A model generated the notes under the pieces. It worked only from the letters and a program-made list of their open reading frames with translations, had not been told where the DNA came from and ran no database searches. The translations under genes were made by a program, and so were the position numbers. Positions 13,201-24,975 of a DNA stretch of 58,876 nt are shown here, piece after piece (within the stretch, counting starts at the first letter, position 1; the number at the start of each line of letters is the position of its first letter). The DNA lies in NCBI RefSeq assembly GCF_001949145.1, contig NW_019091355.1:3783625-3842500 (forward strand), written 5' to 3'. Origin of the DNA: Acanthaster planci (lineage: Eukaryota > Echinodermata > Asteroidea > Valvatida > Acanthasteridae).

Positions 13201-16200
13201 CTCTCTCTCGGTCCCTTTTTCCCTGGTTGCAGTTGTAATGATTTAACCAGGGGTTGGGAAATGCTGAACTGTTGAGGTACAAGGGCAGTGGTGTGTAATG
13301 GGGACGGGGGGAGGAAGGGAAGAACTTGTTTCCAATTTGGAAATTTAAATTGTTATTTTTTAAGGAATTGAAAGCCCCAACACTTTAGAAATGGTATCAC
13401 TACATTCCGGCTTTGGGGGGTGTGATGATTTCTTTAAATGGATGAAAAAAAAAAATTTGGGAAAAAAAATCCCCATACTATCTCCTCTGGAACCAAAATG
13501 TGGATGCGCCACTGACAGAGGGTGTGTGGATGACATCGCATAAGGCACTGTGGTGGCCATGTTGGTGGGCTGAGACCCTCGGGAATTTCTCTGGCCTACC
13601 GCAGAGCAGGTTTGCATTAAATCCGATGAACAAGTGTGACAAGAACTGACACCAAACACGAGATCCCGACGCATAAACTTGGATTCTCAGCAGTGCACCA
13701 GGACGTGCCAAACGGGCCCCTCTGCCCGGTACGGTGGACAACGAAGCTGCGCTTCAAAGCTTCAGCTACCTAACTGGATTCTTGCGGAATACCCGTAGCT
13801 CAGCAACTGACCTACTGTTGCAACGACACAAAAGTCTCTCTGTTTCACCAAAGCAGCCTCTTTTTTCTTCCTCCCCAATATACAAAAAATTATTCTGTGG
13901 GAGAGCGAACGCCGTTCACTAGTAGGCTTCTCTAACAATCCAAAGGTCAGAAAGCTTTAGTGCAATGGGTTATGAGCACTCAATGCGTACATGTAAATCA
14001 CCACAGACACTCTGCCTTCAACTCAACAGGCTTTCTCCTATAATGCTTGATCCTCAATTGGATATACAATTCTCGAGACATGAAAATGTCATCTGGTCCC
14101 TGCCATTCTGTAAAAACCATGGTGTCTGTTTTGCCTAAGGTAGGGCAAGCATGCCTTGTCCTGTGCCTATACAAGTGTGAAATTCCAGAAAAATTCTCTC
14201 TTCACAAGTCTAAAAAATACAAAATTACTTTCAGGAGCCAGTGTATGCATTCAACATACACAAGTTTCTACATTTGTAGGTAAGTAGTTCAACATGACAG
14301 ACACGGTGCTGTGCGTTTGATGCACATTAACTCTAATTCCCCAGAGTGATTTCTTAGGAACCATACCCATTCACACAAATTCCAACACCATATGGTAAAC
14401 TGTGCACAAAAACTGTTGGAATCTGTCTATTTTGGGTCCGCCTGAACCCATGTTTAAGCACGAGCAGTTTAGGGGTACAGTACCCAGTGCCACAAATTCA
14501 CACGCTTTACTGGTGTTCAATTCTGTGTGGTTAGGGAAGGTTAGGGTTAACGAAGGCTGACAAGCACACAACATCCACTTCTGAATGGATGCATTCGGAC
14601 GCCTTGATGGGCCGATTTCGTGCACAGGATAATCCCCCGATGACAAATTCAGTCCAGCCTATAATCATATCTGGACCGCATCTCACGAGATTTGATCATT
14701 TAACAGATGCTTTTGTGGAAAAACAACAGCATCAACTCACAGTGGAGAACATTCCACTTCTCTGGCAGATCTCCACAAGACAAGAGAAGCCACAGGCAGG
14801 CGTGGAAAATGGTTTAGGACATAATTAAGCCTGACCCCCGAGAGAGCATTTTTTTTCTCTGAAATGCGGGGGCACACACATTACAATTAAAATTTACAAA
14901 AATGGTTTCGAAGTTCCCTTCTGAATTGAACAGCGAAATGATGTATGGTGCACTGTACATAGAATTTTGAGGCCCGACAGACCGGCACTTCACTTACTGC
15001 ACACGCAGTTATTTTTATGAAGCCTATTTTTGGAAGTGCAAACTAGCTCAACAATTTGACGGAAATGCGAGCGACACACTTTCACTTTCGAGAACTTCTT
15101 TAGAGTTTCACTTTGTTTAAATCCATTAGGCATTCCTTCAAAAACATAACAAATATGGTACTCACACTACCCGGTACATATATGTACAGTTTTCATCATA
15201 CATGTACACGAATTTCAGCAAAATTACTGTTATCTCTGAGCTGGTGTCCATTGCAGATCTGTATTACTTATATACCGTACACAAGCGAACATACATGTAC
15301 ATGAACATGTTTCATGCCAACCGACTATGTACAAACACACCATGAGTATATGTACATTCACTTTGCACTTTTTTTGTGTAAAATAGTTAGTACATGCAGA
15401 TGTGCATCATTGACAATATGATTCAACAGTTCCAGTTCTTTAGAAGTGCACAAACTGATGACACATTTACATATGAAAGCACTGGAGAATGAGCCTTTTG
15501 TGATTTCAATTTGAATAAAATCTGGTACACTGAGTTATCTGATTGTACATAAACATAACAATTTGAATTCCGCAGACTAAAGACATTGTCGCCATACCTC
15601 GTGACTCGAGGCAAGCTTTCGCATAGCGATCACCATCTCTGGAATGGACTGGTTCCTTTGTGCCCTTCTTATCCATTGAAAACAGAGTATTGGTGCAAGG
15701 TGTCTCTTGTGTAACTAAGCAAAAGCTTGCCCCGAATCATGAGGTATAGCAACAGTGTCTTTAGTATGGAGAATTCGAATTCACGTGAACTTTAAGAAAT
15801 CATTGTACCAGATTATATACAAATCTAACTCGCAAAAGGTTTATTTACATGTATGATCACTACTGAAAGTTTGCCCTACACCAGTACAGACAAAAACACA
15901 GTGGAAGTCAATGACATTTACTATTGATGGTTCCCATCAGCCTGTTTCTTGTTTGTTGAGGTATATGTTCCTTCTTTCAAATACTGTATACATGTACATC
16001 TCTCCTGCATTCTTGTAAACAATTTTTTTTTAGGCGAAATTTGCCCCGACAAAAAGTATTGATTTTAAAAAATGTCACTGAGTGCACCCATCTAGCAGTA
16101 TGCATGCAAAACATTGACGTAGGCGGCAGTGGCCTCTGCAAAGTGTTGGCCGAGTTTTTTAAACATTTAAAGGGTGGCGGAAAGTTATTCTAGATGTTAA

Positions 16201-18320
16201 TCAAACAAAACTTACATTCCCATCCGCAGAACAAATGCACCGCGTTTGAAGAGTACACTTAAGGCATTATTTGCTAATTTACATGGTAGAAAAAAGGGAA
16301 GAGTCCCATGACACCCTGTGCACAAAACCTAGGACACTAGTCTAAAAAGCTACATGTATGCACTTCCTCAGTACATGATTCAATATTTTCCCTGCTCAAT
16401 TTGACCTTTTAGGACATGTGTATAATCACCATCTGATGGCCAGTAAACCACTGCAAGGGAAAAAACGGGTGATGTCTGCATATGGAACCCTTACCCCCCC
16501 CCAAAAAAAACCCACCTGAACAATGCCCTCTAACAACGGTTAAGACTGCCTCAACCAAAGGTTCCAAGCAAGTATCTGGCACCAACTCCCCATTTCTGTT
16601 CAACCGGTCTTCTTATGCATCCCAAATTGAAGTGCACCCTTAATGACAACTAAGAAACAGGCTGGTCGTAAGCTGTTTGAACTGGGCCTCGTGCGTGTGC
16701 GCGGTGCGCATGCAAAGACACAAATTCACCTGAACTACGGAATCGATGCTTTGTCTTAAATGCAAGACTGGCATGTTTGACACCTGAGGCCATGCTGTGC
16801 AGAAGTTCACAGACTCAAAATGACTAGAAACCGGTGGCTGCAATAAGTCACGCAAGCATCAGACCTCATGTCATTTGAAATGACTTAAGGTTGCAGTTTT
16901 CAAACAGTTGATAACAGGATAACAGTGTTCTGTGGACTGGGAGGTAATGGGCTGAATCCCTTGTGAGTTTCTTGAGGAGTGAGTTTCTTTCCTCTCTCGC
17001 GAAACTGTTGTCATTTTGGGGCACTGTACTTGAGTACAGTGGAACACTATAAATAACAAGGATCTTGGGATGGTGTCGTATTAGCAGTGCTCTTCCTATT
17101 AATGTTCAACTTTTTCGAATATTACTGCTTTCTGAATAACACATAAATTCCACTTTTTTAAATGATTCATGATTTAGCATGAAGTTTGCAAGGGTCGTAC
17201 CGGTAGAGTCCGATAACCAGTTCCAGAAAGAATTCCACAGACAGAGGTTAAGTGCAATCTTGAACTTGCACAAATTTAGTGTACCCCCTTATGGGTTGAT
17301 TATCCCACGAATGGGTGTTATTCAAAGGCAAATCAACTCAGGACGGGGTACCGCTACAATTAATTTGTGCAACGTTCAAGATAGGGCTTAACATAGACAC
17401 CACTTTTCCCAGTGGTAACCCATCAGCCATCTGAAAGCAATAACACGTCTTCAAAAAAGTCAAAATTTTTCAAGGTCTGTGCACGGGTTGCCAAGCGGTG
17501 TCGGTGTATGGAATTCATTTCCTGGTTCCCAACTGTTAACTCAAGTGTGTTCTTGATGCCAATCCTGTAGAGCAGCAAAATCGGGGAACCCGTGACCGAT
17601 TTCTAGCCTCAACTAAAGAATGAGTGAACTGCTTAAGAACATGGAGCTCAAATTATGCAGGCACGTCTTCTAGCATAGAGGGCCTGCGTGGAGTGCCCTC
17701 CCAGAGGACGTTTGTTAGTTGGATTTAATGACAATGAATGAACAAATGGTTTACTCGAACCTATCCTAGAGGAAGAAAGAAATGCCCTCTAATGTGACGT
17801 CATACACAGGGGGTCTATATTACAAACTCTAGCACTCCTCAGTTTTTGAACTGTTTGAGGATCACGGACTGTCAGGGTCAATATGCATGACATGCAGTCT
17901 ATACAACCCAATAAAGAATTCATCAAGCACAGCACAGTCCGTTTATCTGTCACTCCTTCTGCATTCAGCCGATTACCCATTTTTCCCCGCCCCCAGATTC
18001 AGCTTTGTAAAACACTGATTCAAAATGGAACAATAAAGTCCAAGATTTGCAACAGAATCAACAAAGCAGCATGATACTCTGACTGTACAAATCGACTGAC
18101 TGCACTCAACCTGTGACAAGATCCAAACGATGTATTTTGGAACTGTACTGAGTGGGACAATAATGACCTCACTTTAGCTCCTGTTTTCATTCATTTTCAA
18201 TTTTCAATGTTCACTCAGTACTCATTCACTGCAAAGGATACAAGTTAAATCCAGGTCAAAGTTGTCATCGATGTACCGAGTTTTGTTCTTGCTCACCAGT
18301 TCACGCAGTTTGGCCGCCAT
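4133..18320 (-). CDS. pten: Second PTEN paralogue, 5' part only (runs off the left edge)
   Basis: Two exons of a second PTEN gene on the same strand, about 12.5 kb downstream of the first gene's stop codon. Exon 1 (18320-18242) and exon 2 (4217-4133) join in phase and encode 54 complete residues plus two bases of the next codon, with no gap relative to human PTEN. Key text: [18 protein letters not shown], then [17 protein letters not shown]. Over the shared 47 residues from VSK on, 31 are identical to the first copy by my count. AMGFPA and the lack of a membrane segment favour PTEN over TPTE/VSP. No third exon was recognised in 1-4132; the catalytic half is outside the window, so its activity cannot be judged. 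Genomic distance, different introns and protein divergence argue against a haplotype duplicate. Confidence 0.92.
4613..4782. mobile_element. Fold-back MITE, about 170 bp, intact
   Basis: Nearly the whole element is an inverted repeat. Arms of about 78 bp (4613-4690 and 4705-4782) start tacggg and contain cacaatagtgcgcctccaag, meeting around gtcgaccc...gggtcgac with a 16-base centre. The outermost TA may be the target duplication, as in Tc1/mariner-type MITEs. A diverged relative lies at 29448-29581. Confidence 0.85.
6575..6640. repeat. acatgtac-type microsatellite
   Basis: catacatacatgtacatgta and neighbours form one of the densest runs of the motif that is scattered across the whole window. 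Other clusters are at about 4374-4397, 44200-44240, 45150-45175, 48480-48560 and 50330-50358. Confidence 0.85.
7283..7341. repeat. Short fold-back with ttaaccctaac ends
   Basis: ttaaccctaac at 7283 is matched by gttagggttaa ending at 7341; the arms continue with ctcctc/gaggag. A relative lies at 33345-33422. Only two telomere-like units are present. Confidence 0.65.
8214..8562 (+). mobile_element. tRNA-derived SINE
   Basis: The head carries a pol III A box (tggcctagcagttaggg, from 8223) and a B box (ggtttttgaatcc, 8268-8280) at tRNA-like spacing. The body holds the widespread SINE core phrase cttgggcaagtcacttta (from 8304) and gtaaaatggg (from 8349). The 3' part (cgtcttgagcaccc, caatataaattggaatta) is the LINE-like tail common to deuterostome SINEs, ending in a tcattatt run. 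Full-length in appearance; it sits in intron 1 of the second PTEN copy. Confidence 0.8.
10155..10206. repeat. Perfect 16-bp inverted repeat
   Basis: aacgaacacatttccc (10155-10170) and gggaaatgtgttcgtt (10191-10206) with a 20-base loop. They fall inside a long chance frame on the plus strand. Confidence 0.85.
10741..10774. repeat. Perfect 14-bp inverted repeat of acatgt type
   Basis: ctacatgtacattg and caatgtacatgtag around the loop taattt, an example of how the acatgt words of this genome arrange as palindromes. Confidence 0.85.
18242..18320 (-). CDS. pten: Second PTEN copy, coding exon 1
   Basis: 79 nt, exactly the human coding exon 1 length. ATG is at 18320 with A at -3 and G at +4. It encodes [16 protein letters not shown] then [10 protein letters not shown] plus one base. 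The donor is GTATCC at 18241, as in the first copy. In the basic motif, position 14 is Thr where human and the first copy have Arg; Arg6, Lys11, Lys13 and Arg15 keep the charge. A possible splice acceptor (tttattgtttCAG) lies 43 bases before the ATG. Confidence 0.95.
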
Positions 18321-19179
18321 GATTCCGTTGAATATGTGCAGCTTCACGTTAAAACATTTATCACTGAAACAATAAAGTTGCCAACTGCTGGATCATGGCA
18401 ATAAGAAAGTCCTCACATCATCAGCAAAACTGCAGTCACGTTTCTGAAGGGACCAAGAACATGTAGAAAGTGGGCCCAATACTGTGACTAACCCTTTACT
18501 GTTCTTCCGGTGGACACTGATCCCCGTCGTGATGACAAACCCACCATGCTGGTCAACCGGTTTGAGACATGCCAATCAAATATGACAGTCAATTTACAGT
18601 TATACTGTCATGGTCAAAGGCATGATTAGGCCCTATAACATGAAACATCACAAATCCACAGTCAGTTTCAGTTTCAACACTGCCACATGACCAGTGATTT
18701 TAAGATACAACCAAGTAATTACGACTGTTGTCCTTTTCCTTCTCGACAAACTGGATGAGTTGGGGACACTTGTTCTGTAGCAAAGTTCTTCCTCACTAAA
18801 AGCAGACGCTCGGATTACCAATGCATTCCAAGCACACACGTTTTAGCGCATGTAATGCAGCTAAGCGGGGTGCAGCATCAACTTCAACACTGCATGTTCC
18901 CAGGCCAGTTTTGTACTGACCCGTGGAACATCGAAATTACTACTGAATCTCACTTGCCGAAAAATTACACCAGAACTGGGTCCTTCTTAGGCCTGTGAAA
19001 CACCAACAGCTATGCGAAGCCGGAAGAACACGACTTTGCTGTAATTCCTTCTTAATAAAAAGCGGTATTTTCCGGGATGTTCGCTGCTCACTCGAACACA
19101 CTGTAGTACAGCAAGGAAGTAGTCAAGCTCGCCCTGATTTGACCCTTCACCCTTTATTATCGCTCCGCTTGTAAAAAGT

Positions 19180-19210
19180 CTTGCGAGACTCTAAAACCTG
19201 ACGTTTTATA
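19180..19210 (-). promoter_or_regulatory. Candidate core promoter of second PTEN copy
   Basis: Minus-strand TATAAAA (19210-19204) runs directly into ACGTCA (a CRE-like half site). It is about 0.9 kb upstream of the ATG. A donor-like CAA|GTGAGA at 18953 and the acceptor-like CAG ending at 18364 would allow a short non-coding first exon. Each element is weak alone. Confidence 0.25.
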
Positions 19211-20019
19211 GACGGTAAATCGGAGTTGGACACATTAAAACAAGCCAGAGAAACTTAAATGCCTTTCAAAATCTTTCTTCTTTAATTCTAACTATTCTTT
19301 GTCATGTTAGGTTGATTTTTTCCATCTTTGTACTTTGACTTATGAATTTGATCAGGAAACACCTCCACGTTGTTCTAGATTTCAGCTTCAAACAAGACTA
19401 GCAAAGAAATCTTAATGGAACAATTTTTGCAACTTCAGAATGACCAAATTATGATCATGTACTTGATTACAATAATTTGTGTTAATTCTTAGTCACCTGG
19501 ACTCTGGAAATGATAACAGGCCCTCACAAATTGTTGTACAGCGTTTATGGGAATTAGTTTACTTTCGGCGGAAGGTATACGGAGCGCCAGACATGACAAC
19601 GGTATGTGACAGAGAAATTATCTGTAGCAACCGATGGGTAATTTTTGGGTTTGTAGCTCTATGATCATACTAACGTACTGGGGGTGAAAATTCCGACCAA
19701 TATACATATTTAGGCATAGCCTTGCCAGAATGTTTTCTACAAGGGGAAATCAAAGCGCAAAACAGTTTTGAGAATCTCCAATTTTATGCATGCAAAAGTC
19801 ATGACTTCCAAATTTCAATATTTTATTTTTCTGCTTTTAAAAGAAATCCTTTGCCCTTTAGTGTTCTGTTATTCTTTTTTCCTCCAATATTTTAGTCTGG
19901 AATTAAATGTGTCGGTCGCCTACCACTACTTTGTTACCGAATATTTCAAAGTTGTAATTTTGTCATGTATGGCGTTTCACTCATAATTATGACAGGTTTG
20001 GAGCACCATTCAATGTTAT

Positions 20020-20135
20020 GGTCACGTGACCAATCTTTTCCGGTGGATGAAACCGCAAAACGCGGTGCACGGAAGTGAACGCGTCTGGTAGGCCTTCCCG
20101 TCCTGATCCTCACGTGTCAGCCAACCAATATGACA
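20020..20135. promoter_or_regulatory. Cluster of promoter-type motifs
   Basis: Within about 115 bases there are a CACGTG palindrome in ggtcacgtgacc, two CCAAT boxes (gaccaat, aaccaat), an ETS-like cggaagtg and a second cacgtg, in CpG-richer DNA. It lies 1.7 kb upstream of the second PTEN copy and could be a bidirectional or distal control region. No transcript start can be fixed from sequence. Confidence 0.3.
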
Positions 20136-20585
20136 ATCCAGAGGCGACACATCCGGCTCCCCTTTTCTCATGTGCCATTTTTTTCATGCTTTTGATGTGC
20201 CATTATGATGGTTTCCCCCCGGCGTTTAAAGACAGAAATGGCTGACTGCCTGTGGAAAAAAATATGCCCACTGTGATGGGATTTACACGTTTTCGTGAAT
20301 GCTGTTGGCGATCAGCTAGGTTGTCACATGCCCTTTAAAAAACATAGCTTGTGTAAAGACACTCTTTATCAGTACAAATGTGAGGTTAGAATTAAATCTG
20401 ACCAACCGTTTTCAAGTTGTTGTTACTTTCATTTAAAGTTCAAGTCCACACGTGCGCGCCCGGCCCAGCCTGCGTGCATTGTGAGAACAGGTAGTGGAAA
20501 AAATATACCTTTTTTTGTTGACTTTCTTGAAAAATGGGCGCTGCGCAAGAATGAAATATTCCATTTTCACAACATTGGTGTCAAT

Positions 20586-20634
20586 ACCAAAGATTGCATA
20601 GCGCCGCGCTGTGCGGCGCTATACAATCTTTGGT
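20586..20634. repeat. Near-perfect hairpin, 22-bp arms
   Basis: accaaagattgcatagcgcc and its continuation gc are matched inverted by gcggcgctatacaatctttg plus gt, with one mismatch and a five-base loop. The 7-mer tcaatac stands at both outer edges (20581-20587 and 20634-20640), like a target duplication. Confidence 0.85.
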
Positions 20635-21663
20635 CAATACGACTGCAAAGATTTATTCTGAAAACCCCTAAAGACTCGGCTCGTGAAAAAAAATGCGCTG
20701 CGGAGACACCAGAAAGTCGAATGGCGGAGGGGCTGGAATCCGTGCCGGCTAGATGGAAAAGCGAGAAAACATAATGCCTCTTCTCAAAGCTTTGGCGAGA
20801 GAGCTTTAGAAAAGGAATTTGTTATTAAATAGCTTGCTCTTGTTGAGCTTTCACTGTCGCGCGCTGACGAGGAAAACAATCTCTTCCAGGAATATACGAG
20901 TGACCGAAATTTACCCCAATGGTTTACCCAACAAGTTTACCGAAGCGAAGCGATGGTCGTACCGAACACGGAGAACCTGAAAAATTTAAATAGTTTATTC
21001 AATGAAAAATTTTAAACAGTCGGGTGAAAAACCTCTCAGATTGGGGTGTTATACGAAAAGTTGTTGAAATAATTACACCTTTGCTTGTCCTTAACTGGAC
21101 ACACATAATAAAACCCCTATGTGGATTATGCTTTTCAGGGGTTCTTCCAAACGTTATACGCAAGCATTAAAAAAGTTGCTGGAGGGGGGGGGGAGACACC
21201 CACCCCACCCCAGACCCCCTCCTGGAAACCTCTTTACAAATCAATTGACATCGCCAAGTAAAAGAGGATTCAAAGGAAGGTTTTCCTTCCTCGCACAACC
21301 TTCTCACAACCTCATAGACTGCAACGCTCGAAAGTTTGCCGACCTCACAGTGCTAGATTCAAAGCCTAGCCTACTCATTACATCGGCTCGTTGTCCCCTA
21401 ATGAGAGTGATACCTACATCCAGTGGATAATGGGAACATTAGGTATTAATATCGGGCCCGACTGTGTGCAAATTACTTGTCTACGGTTGGAAGTGTTTTC
21501 AATGATCAACTGTCTATGGCAAACGCATAAAGCAAGGTAGCTGGCGGTCCGATTCTCGCATACTGGCGCGCTGCTTTCTTGAAGTGTTATTCCAGCTGCA
21601 TGTAGGCATGCGCTTCGGACGTGGCCTGTTAGTCTGGATACCAGACCTGATGATTCTGACAAC

Positions 21664-21692
21664 NNNNNNNNNNNNNNNNNNNNNNNNNNNNN
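21664..21692. other. Assembly gap (29 N)
   Basis: A run of N between the two PTEN genes; no feature can be called across it. Confidence 0.99.
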
Positions 21693-23111
21693 TATGGACA
21701 ACTCAACGAATCAAGGGTCCGGTATCACCCACGCATGTAGGAATAAAACATGGTCCACGTGACCAAGACTGGCGGAATTCCTCCAGTTTTCCGGAAATAG
21801 CCGAAGTATTCCACAGTCTCCTGTCTGTATATCGGCATGTTCGGATGGTATTATTCGGTTATTTCCGGCCGGGTAGGTGGGCTAGCCTAGTGTTGAACGT
21901 AAACTCGATGCCTGTCCTAAGATTTTTTTATCAACAGTCGTCATGGAATCTTTGGGTAGGGAACCAGACTAGTGGCTTGTTGGCTACAACCTGAACAAAT
22001 GCGACTTGGCTACCACCATCACCAACACGAAACGGTTGGCCAGCAGAAGCATCAGCCACTTTTAAACGACTCTGTGAACTGCGGGACGAAACTGTGTGGC
22101 CTGCTGGCCAAGGCAAAGACGCTAAAGCGAGACTCCCCACAATCATGGGGGGGGGGACTTGTCCCACTTTTGCTACCTCGTTCCCATGCGTATACGATCT
22201 TGCCGCGCCATGTTGGTTCCTACAATGCATGCTTGTGCGATCTAGTGAAAGAATGCGCATGCAGCCCATGGAGTCAAGGTTGATAATTTTGACGGGAGTG
22301 GGAGATATTTGCTGTTATTGATCCCAACCGTTTTTGCGATGAGCTGGGAGGATGAAAGAAAATGGACTTTCAATACCTGAAGTCATGGACCTGTGATCGT
22401 CCTGGCGGTACTTTATTGTCACCCTTTTTGTTTGGGAGATAACTTGGAAAACTTTTGCAATCGATCTCGTCTAGCTATATAAAGGGATCCGCTCCCGTCC
22501 ATCCTGCAACTGACACAATAAAATAATATCCCATCAGGACGTGACGGTGCCAGCCCCACCACGGCGAAACACATCAAATAAGAAAACAGTGGACCAATCC
22601 TTTGTGTGAAAGTCTGATAAAAAAAATCACACAGCCACAAAAGCTCCGACTGTAGGCCTAAGTCTCACTCATGCCAAATGTAACATGTTACATACATTTA
22701 TACGTTAATGCCTCAATTCAACATGCAGCGAGCTTTCGGAACTCTCGCGTAATCCGTCCAGCATGGGGATTTTACATTGGGCTGTCCTATCGCGTTCAAT
22801 AAATTTGGGAAGAATAATTCTTAACTGACTCCACCTCATGTTGAAATTTTACCTTTGTCTTCCTCAACTAATATTTAGGAAAAGTCACCTGGGGATTGTT
22901 AAAAAACAAATTTCATCAACGACTTTTCACGTCCAGCGATTTCGTACCTAGGTCTCTTTGTTCATGCCCGTTTATTTTCAATCCCCGTGCTTACGTGTAG
23001 TCGATGGGTTCCATGTTCTGTTGATTTGACATAAAGCAGTTGTTGTCAGCAAAGTTTAAATCAAATACTGGAATCTTTCCTAAAAATACATTATTGCTTT
23101 AAGTTTGTTAA

Positions 23112-23246
23112 GGGAATAAAATTGTGCTTGGCCAGTCTTAAACGTGCTTAAACGAGAATGGACGCACTAACGCCCTCGCCTGCGGCTCGGGTGGGCGTTC
23201 GTTCTCCTGAGCAAGGTTGAAACCGGCCAAGCACATATTTATTCCC
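23112..23246. mobile_element. Fold-back element, 135 bp
   Basis: Inverted arms begin gggaataaaattgtgcttgg and end ccaagcacatatttattccc. They meet around the GC-rich centre cctgcggctcgggtgggcgt. It lies between the two PTEN genes. Confidence 0.7.
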
Positions 23247-24975
23247 GTTCTAAATACCTTTTTATTCAGAGAGTCAAAAGAAGTCAACATATGATGGATT
23301 TCTAACGATATTGTTCTAAATTTTACTTTCATTTTCCCAAACACCCCCACCCATTTATGGTATATTCCTGTTGAAAGTTGTCCAATAGAATCCCCTTGTA
23401 TGTGGACTTGGCGCGCGCGTGGCGCGTTCTACTTGTTGTATCGCACGCAGAATCCTGACCAACAGGGATGGAGTAAACCAGTGTCTCGTATCCGATATCC
23501 AGGTGCCAGCGCGTTTCACGCAGTGGGCAATTACGCATAGGGCAATTATAACTTTCTTAGCGGGCATTATCAAATGTTAATACACGGTCAAGTTGCACGT
23601 TGTTGAATGGGGTGACTGTCTAAGGTATTAATGAATACCGTACAAATAAAAAATACTTGTGAAATATTTTGACCAGTGATGGGTCAATTTTTAGCAAGAC
23701 ATTTCTCTTTTAGGTCAGGTAATTTTTCAGTTTCTCTAAATTGATATACTAGAAAATATTTTCCGAAGCCTTTTTCCAAGTTGGATTTTTAAAGAAATAA
23801 CTGAACGAAACAATATTACAAATTCTCAAATCCATGCACTTTAGTTTTTCCTAACCAAAGGTTCCGGAAGCGCGCCGTCAGAGGTCAACTTTCAGGCTCT
23901 ATAATGACTTTTCTCTTGGGGCCTATGTACGTAAACCTTTTTAAAAAGTCAATTCGAACCCCAAACTGTAATATGATTAATTCCGTCATCGTATGGATGA
24001 ACACAAGGCAACACAGACTTGCCAAAAAGATTGAAAAGAAAAGCCATGAAAAAAGACTGATTAGACTTGTACGTTTTTGCATTCTCCTTGTATCCGGGGA
24101 GCCCCTGGAGTGACGTCATCATGACGTCCGTCTGGTCAAAGAGTTGTCAGCCTCTGAATAGAAATGTAGCTGGTTCTCTCCAGATGAGCGGACGATCGGA
24201 CCTTTCCAGCTCGTGCAATGACGTCAGTGCATCTGTCTCTCTCTTTTTTTCGTGGGCCGTCGGCGACTAAAATTAGCATTTCGCATCCAAGGCGCGCGCA
24301 GCGGACAAGGCAAACGGGGTATGACGGCAGTGTGATGATGGAGACGGCGACGATGCTGAAACACGACGGTAATCACCGCGTATATGGCTATCCACCAAGG
24401 GTGGCAGGACTATAGAAAGACCTGCCCTCCTGCCTGGGGAAAAGATCGATCGTGGCAAAAATCCTGTGAATAATTAGTCGAATGACTATCAATGATGGTG
24501 CGTTTTTCTTAGATACTGTCAGTGGCACTGCATCGCTGTCCAGGTCGTGCATTTATTCACATGCGCGTCTTGGTCTTGGACACGAGCATGTGAAATAACT
24601 GAATAGGATAACCTAACAATGTAATAATTTCCCAAACCATTTTCAAATTTCTTTGTACCCCACACGATGCAACAATCAATTGGACCCAAATTTACTGTTG
24701 ATGAAAGCAACATCTACTACGTACAATAAACTGGGAAAAAATCTAAATGATGCAAGCATGCATGCATGCACACCATGTATCCAGCATGTGGTTGTCTTTG
24801 CAGAGACCAGGCACCGGTGGCGTAAATTGTGCTGGGAGATGACGTAAGTAAAAAATGCCTGGCAACGGAAGTGTGAAATATAAGGTACACCATAATGACA
24901 ACCGGGTAACTTTCGGTTCATCCACTGCCCACGTCAGCTAACGCCAGCAGGAAAGAAGAAACATGCAAATACTCT

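Larger units (their letters stand above)
4218..18241 (-). other. Intron 1 of second PTEN copy (14.0 kb)
   Basis: Apart from the MITE at 4613, the fold-backs at 7283, 10155 and 10741 and the SINE at 8214, I see no gene. The longest frames, around 9671-10288, look accidental. acatgt microsatellites are frequent. A (ct)n run lies at about 13197. Confidence 0.8.

Noticed and set aside
17687-17722. Possible LINE reverse-transcriptase C-terminus (WSALPEDV-like)
   Set aside because: Eight residues beside stop codons are too little to name an element.
4133-18320. Second PTEN as TPTE/voltage-sensing phosphatase
   Set aside because: Exon 1 begins with its own Met at the human PTEN position, no membrane segment precedes it, and AMGFPA is of the PTEN type, not AMSFPS as in VSP/TPTE.
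20295-20774. Plus-strand open frame of 159 codons
   Set aside because: It runs across a 49-base hairpin and has no recognisable domain or splice context.
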